A DNA stretch of 64,000 bases from assembly GCF_025642255.1 (NCBI RefSeq), contig NZ_CP106759.1, positions 2,259,501-2,323,500 on the forward strand. The letters run 5' to 3'. Positions within the stretch are counted from its first letter, which is position 1, and the number at the start of each line of letters is the position of its first letter. The notes under the pieces were generated by a model, which saw nothing but the letters and a program-made list of their open reading frames with translations, was not told the origin of the DNA and made no database searches. Positions 62,206 to 64,000 of this stretch are shown in pieces. The DNA is from Stenotrophomonas maltophilia. Its GTDB lineage: Bacteria; Pseudomonadota; Gammaproteobacteria; Xanthomonadales; Xanthomonadaceae. The translations under genes and the position numbers were made by a program.

Positions 62206-64000
62206 ATGAACCGCTCTCGCCAGCCCCGTTTCCACCGCCCGCGCGGCGGCATGTCCGTCACCATGATGCTGGTGATGCTGGCACTGGTGGCCATGCTGGG
62301 TCTGATCGAGGTCGGTTTCCTGTTCTGGGCCAAGCGCGATGCGCAGAAGGTCGTGGACCTGGCGGCGCTGGCAGGTGCGCAGCGACTTGAGCTGTGTACA
62401 TCGAGCAACGGCGACAACAGCGCCGCGCGGCAGAGCGCACTCACGCAGAACCAGTTCCCCGGCACGGTGCAGGTCCGCTGCGGCAACTGGAGCGCCGCAC
62501 GTGGAGGCAACCGCTTCAGCGAGACGGTCGACGCCAGCAATCCGCGCAATGCGGTGCAGGTGGTTGCGACCCGCAGCGTGCTGCCGTTCTTCGGCCAGAA
62601 CGAGAGCCTGCCGACCATCACCGTACAGGCCGTGGCGCGCCGCTCGGAACCGACGGCGGTGTTCGCGGTGGGTTCGCAGCTGCTGCGCACGAACGGCAAC
62701 TCGCCCTTGATGGGCACCCTGCGCCTGGTGGGGCTGGACGTCACCAACGCCACGGTGCTGTCGTACGACGGACTGGCGCAGGCCAACATCACACCGTCAG
62801 GCCTGCTCAATGCGCTCGGCATTCCGGTCACCGCCAATCTCAGCGTGGCCGACTTCAATCGCCTGCTGTCGTTGAACCAGGTTTCACTGGCACGGCTGGT
62901 GGACGCCACCGCCACGGTGGTCGGCCGCAGCACCACCGCAGGCGTGCAGCTGCGTGCGCTGTCGGACCTGGTGGCCACCCGCCTTGACATCAATCGGGTC
63001 AATATCGCGCTGGGCAGCCAGAACGGCGGCGGCGGACTGTTCGCCGAGGTGATCTCTCCCGACGGCACGGTGGGCAGTGCGCTGCAGTCGCAGATCAACG
63101 TGCTTGACCTGGTCAATGCAGCCATCTCCATCGCCAATGATGGCAATGGCGTAGCGGTGCCGAACCTCAACCTGCTCGGCATGGATATCAAGGCAGGTGT
63201 TGTCGAACCGCCGTCGATCGCCATCGGCGGTGTCGGTTCGCGGGCCTACAACGCACAGGTCCGGCTGATGGTCGACGTCGACAGCGACCGCCTGTTCGGG
63301 GTGGGGCCACTGCTCAACCTGCTGGGCACGCGCCTGCACCTGCCATTGCATGTGGACGTGGCCAACGCGATGGGAACACTGACCAGCATCCAATGCAGCG
63401 CGGCACCGCCCACGGCCACCATCCAGGTGGACTCCTCGGTACTGCGCGCGTGCGTCGGCAAGGTCAATGCCGCCGACCGTTTCTCCAAGAGCAATGTCTG
63501 CGACGCCACCTTGCAGAACGAACAACTGCTGACACTGCTGGGACGGCCGCTGATCAACGACAAGATCACCCTGCCGGCGCTGACCGGCACGCAGAGCCTG
63601 ACCCTGGCCGCCGGCCAGACCGGCACCACCCGGATCAATCCCCTGGCCGTCGGTGACGCGGTCTCGCACCTGGTCAACGAGCTGCTGCGTGTCCTGTCGG
63701 GCATGCTGAGCTCGCCGGCACAGGGCATGAATGCCAACGACACGGCCAAGGCACTGGCCGACCGCTACCTGCAGGCAGCGTTCCCCTCGGGCGGCCGCTA
63801 CAACGTCGACCAGCTCATTCCCCTGCTGCGCGACGGCGACCCGTCGCGCAACCTGGCACCGCTGGGCAACTGGACGGTCAAGAAGGGCGTGCCCAAACCC
63901 TGCCTGATCGGGCTGGGCACCTGCTGGGAAGATGGCTCGGTCTGGGCAGGCTACCGCGCCACCGTGACGGGACAGGGCCTGGGTCTGCTCGACGGGCTGC
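62206..64000 (+). CDS. tadG: TadG-like pilus assembly protein, 3' end outside the window
   Basis: The frame from ATG 62206 stays open for 598 codons to the window edge. A basic start (MNRSRQPRFHRPRGG) is followed by the membrane helix SVTMMLVMLALVAMLGLIEVGFLFWA and by KRDAQKVVDLAALAGAQRL, the Flp-pilus-assembly TadE/G-like N-terminus. The long exported part is rich in Asn, Thr and Val. TadG-like proteins anchor or start the Flp pilus on the inner membrane. It begins 8 bases after the DUF3613-like gene. Confidence 0.88.
   Translation, partial: MNRSRQPRFHRPRGGMSVTMMLVMLALVAMLGLIEVGFLFWAKRDAQKVVDLAALAGAQRLELCTSSNGDNSAARQSALTQNQFPGTVQVRCGNWSAARGGNRFSETVDASNPRNAVQVVATRSVLPFFGQNESLPTITVQAVARRSEPTAVFAVGSQLLRTNGNSPLMGTLRLVGLDVTNATVLSYDGLAQANITPSGLLNALGIPVTANLSVADFNRLLSLNQVSLARLVDATATVVGRSTTAGVQLRALSDLVATRLDINRVNIALGSQNGGGGLFAEVISPDGTVGSALQSQINVLDLVNAAISIANDGNGVAVPNLNLLGMDIKAGVVEPPSIAIGGVGSRAYNAQVRLMVDVDSDRLFGVGPLLNLLGTRLHLPLHVDVANAMGTLTSIQCSAAPPTATIQVDSSVLRACVGKVNAADRFSKSNVCDATLQNEQLLTLLGRPLINDKITLPALTGTQSLTLAAGQTGTTRINPLAVGDAVSHLVNELLRVLSGMLSSPAQGMNANDTAKALADRYLQAAFPSGGRYNVDQLIPLLRDGDPSRNLAPLGNWTVKKGVPKPCLIGLGTCWEDGSVWAGYRATVTGQGLGLLDGL

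Overview
The window is a GC-rich chromosomal segment of a gammaproteobacterium, most likely Stenotrophomonas (S. maltophilia complex, Xanthomonadaceae). The main evidence is several copies of a GTAG-headed palindrome with a GCCGGGC/GCCCGGC stem, which matches the Stenotrophomonas SMAG (REP-like) family. The gene content also fits: a chromosomal enterobactin-type cluster, many TonB receptors, a DesT-type desaturase locus and a Tad pilus cluster. I see no tRNA, rRNA, insertion sequence, prophage or CRISPR array.

Left part (1-17.6 kb). After the 3' end of an unknown gene comes a compact catechol siderophore operon on the minus strand, in transcription order entS-entC-entE-entB-(separate aryl carrier protein)-entF-entA, joined by ATGA or TGATG overlaps and preceded by a Fur-like box. 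Next are a small membrane protein, a luciferase-like oxidoreductase and a thioredoxin-fold lipoprotein. A sodA-flavin reductase-TPR operon follows, with a textbook SoxR-type promoter (soxbox inside a 19-bp spacer). Then come a fatty-acid desaturase, its ferredoxin reductase and a divergent DesT/FabR-like TetR repressor.

Middle (17.6-44.5 kb). A classical autotransporter stands alone. A manganese locus follows: a TonB receptor and a coupled periplasmic thioredoxin-like gene share a perfect MntR-type palindrome with mntH, and mntR lies between them. The ribonucleotide reductase operon nrdA-nrdB-flavodoxin-thioredoxin is next. The rest of this part holds an MDR reductase, an orphan TonB receptor, the BCCT transporter BetT, a VOC protein, the mdtJI pair with a divergent LysR regulator and twin operators, an M14 peptidase, a FecA-like receptor and a ClC transporter.

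Right part (43.6-64 kb). This is a surface-attachment region. A 2047-residue trimeric autotransporter adhesin is followed by a TpgA-like BamE/OmpA lipoprotein and preceded by an AraC regulator. About 37 glycine/valine-rich units of exactly 11 or 15 residues form a stalk-like block in the adhesin. After a 690-bp regulatory gap a complete Tad/Flp pilus cluster runs to the window end: flp, tadV, tadE, rcpC/cpaB, rcpA/cpaC, tadZ, tadA, tadB, tadC, tadD-like, DUF3613-like and a tadG-like gene cut off by the window edge.

The most interesting signals are the 11/15-residue adhesin stalk, the operator shared by the TonB receptor/thioredoxin pair and mntH, and the SoxR promoter of the sodA operon. Start codons were re-chosen where a long open frame began upstream of the likely gene start.
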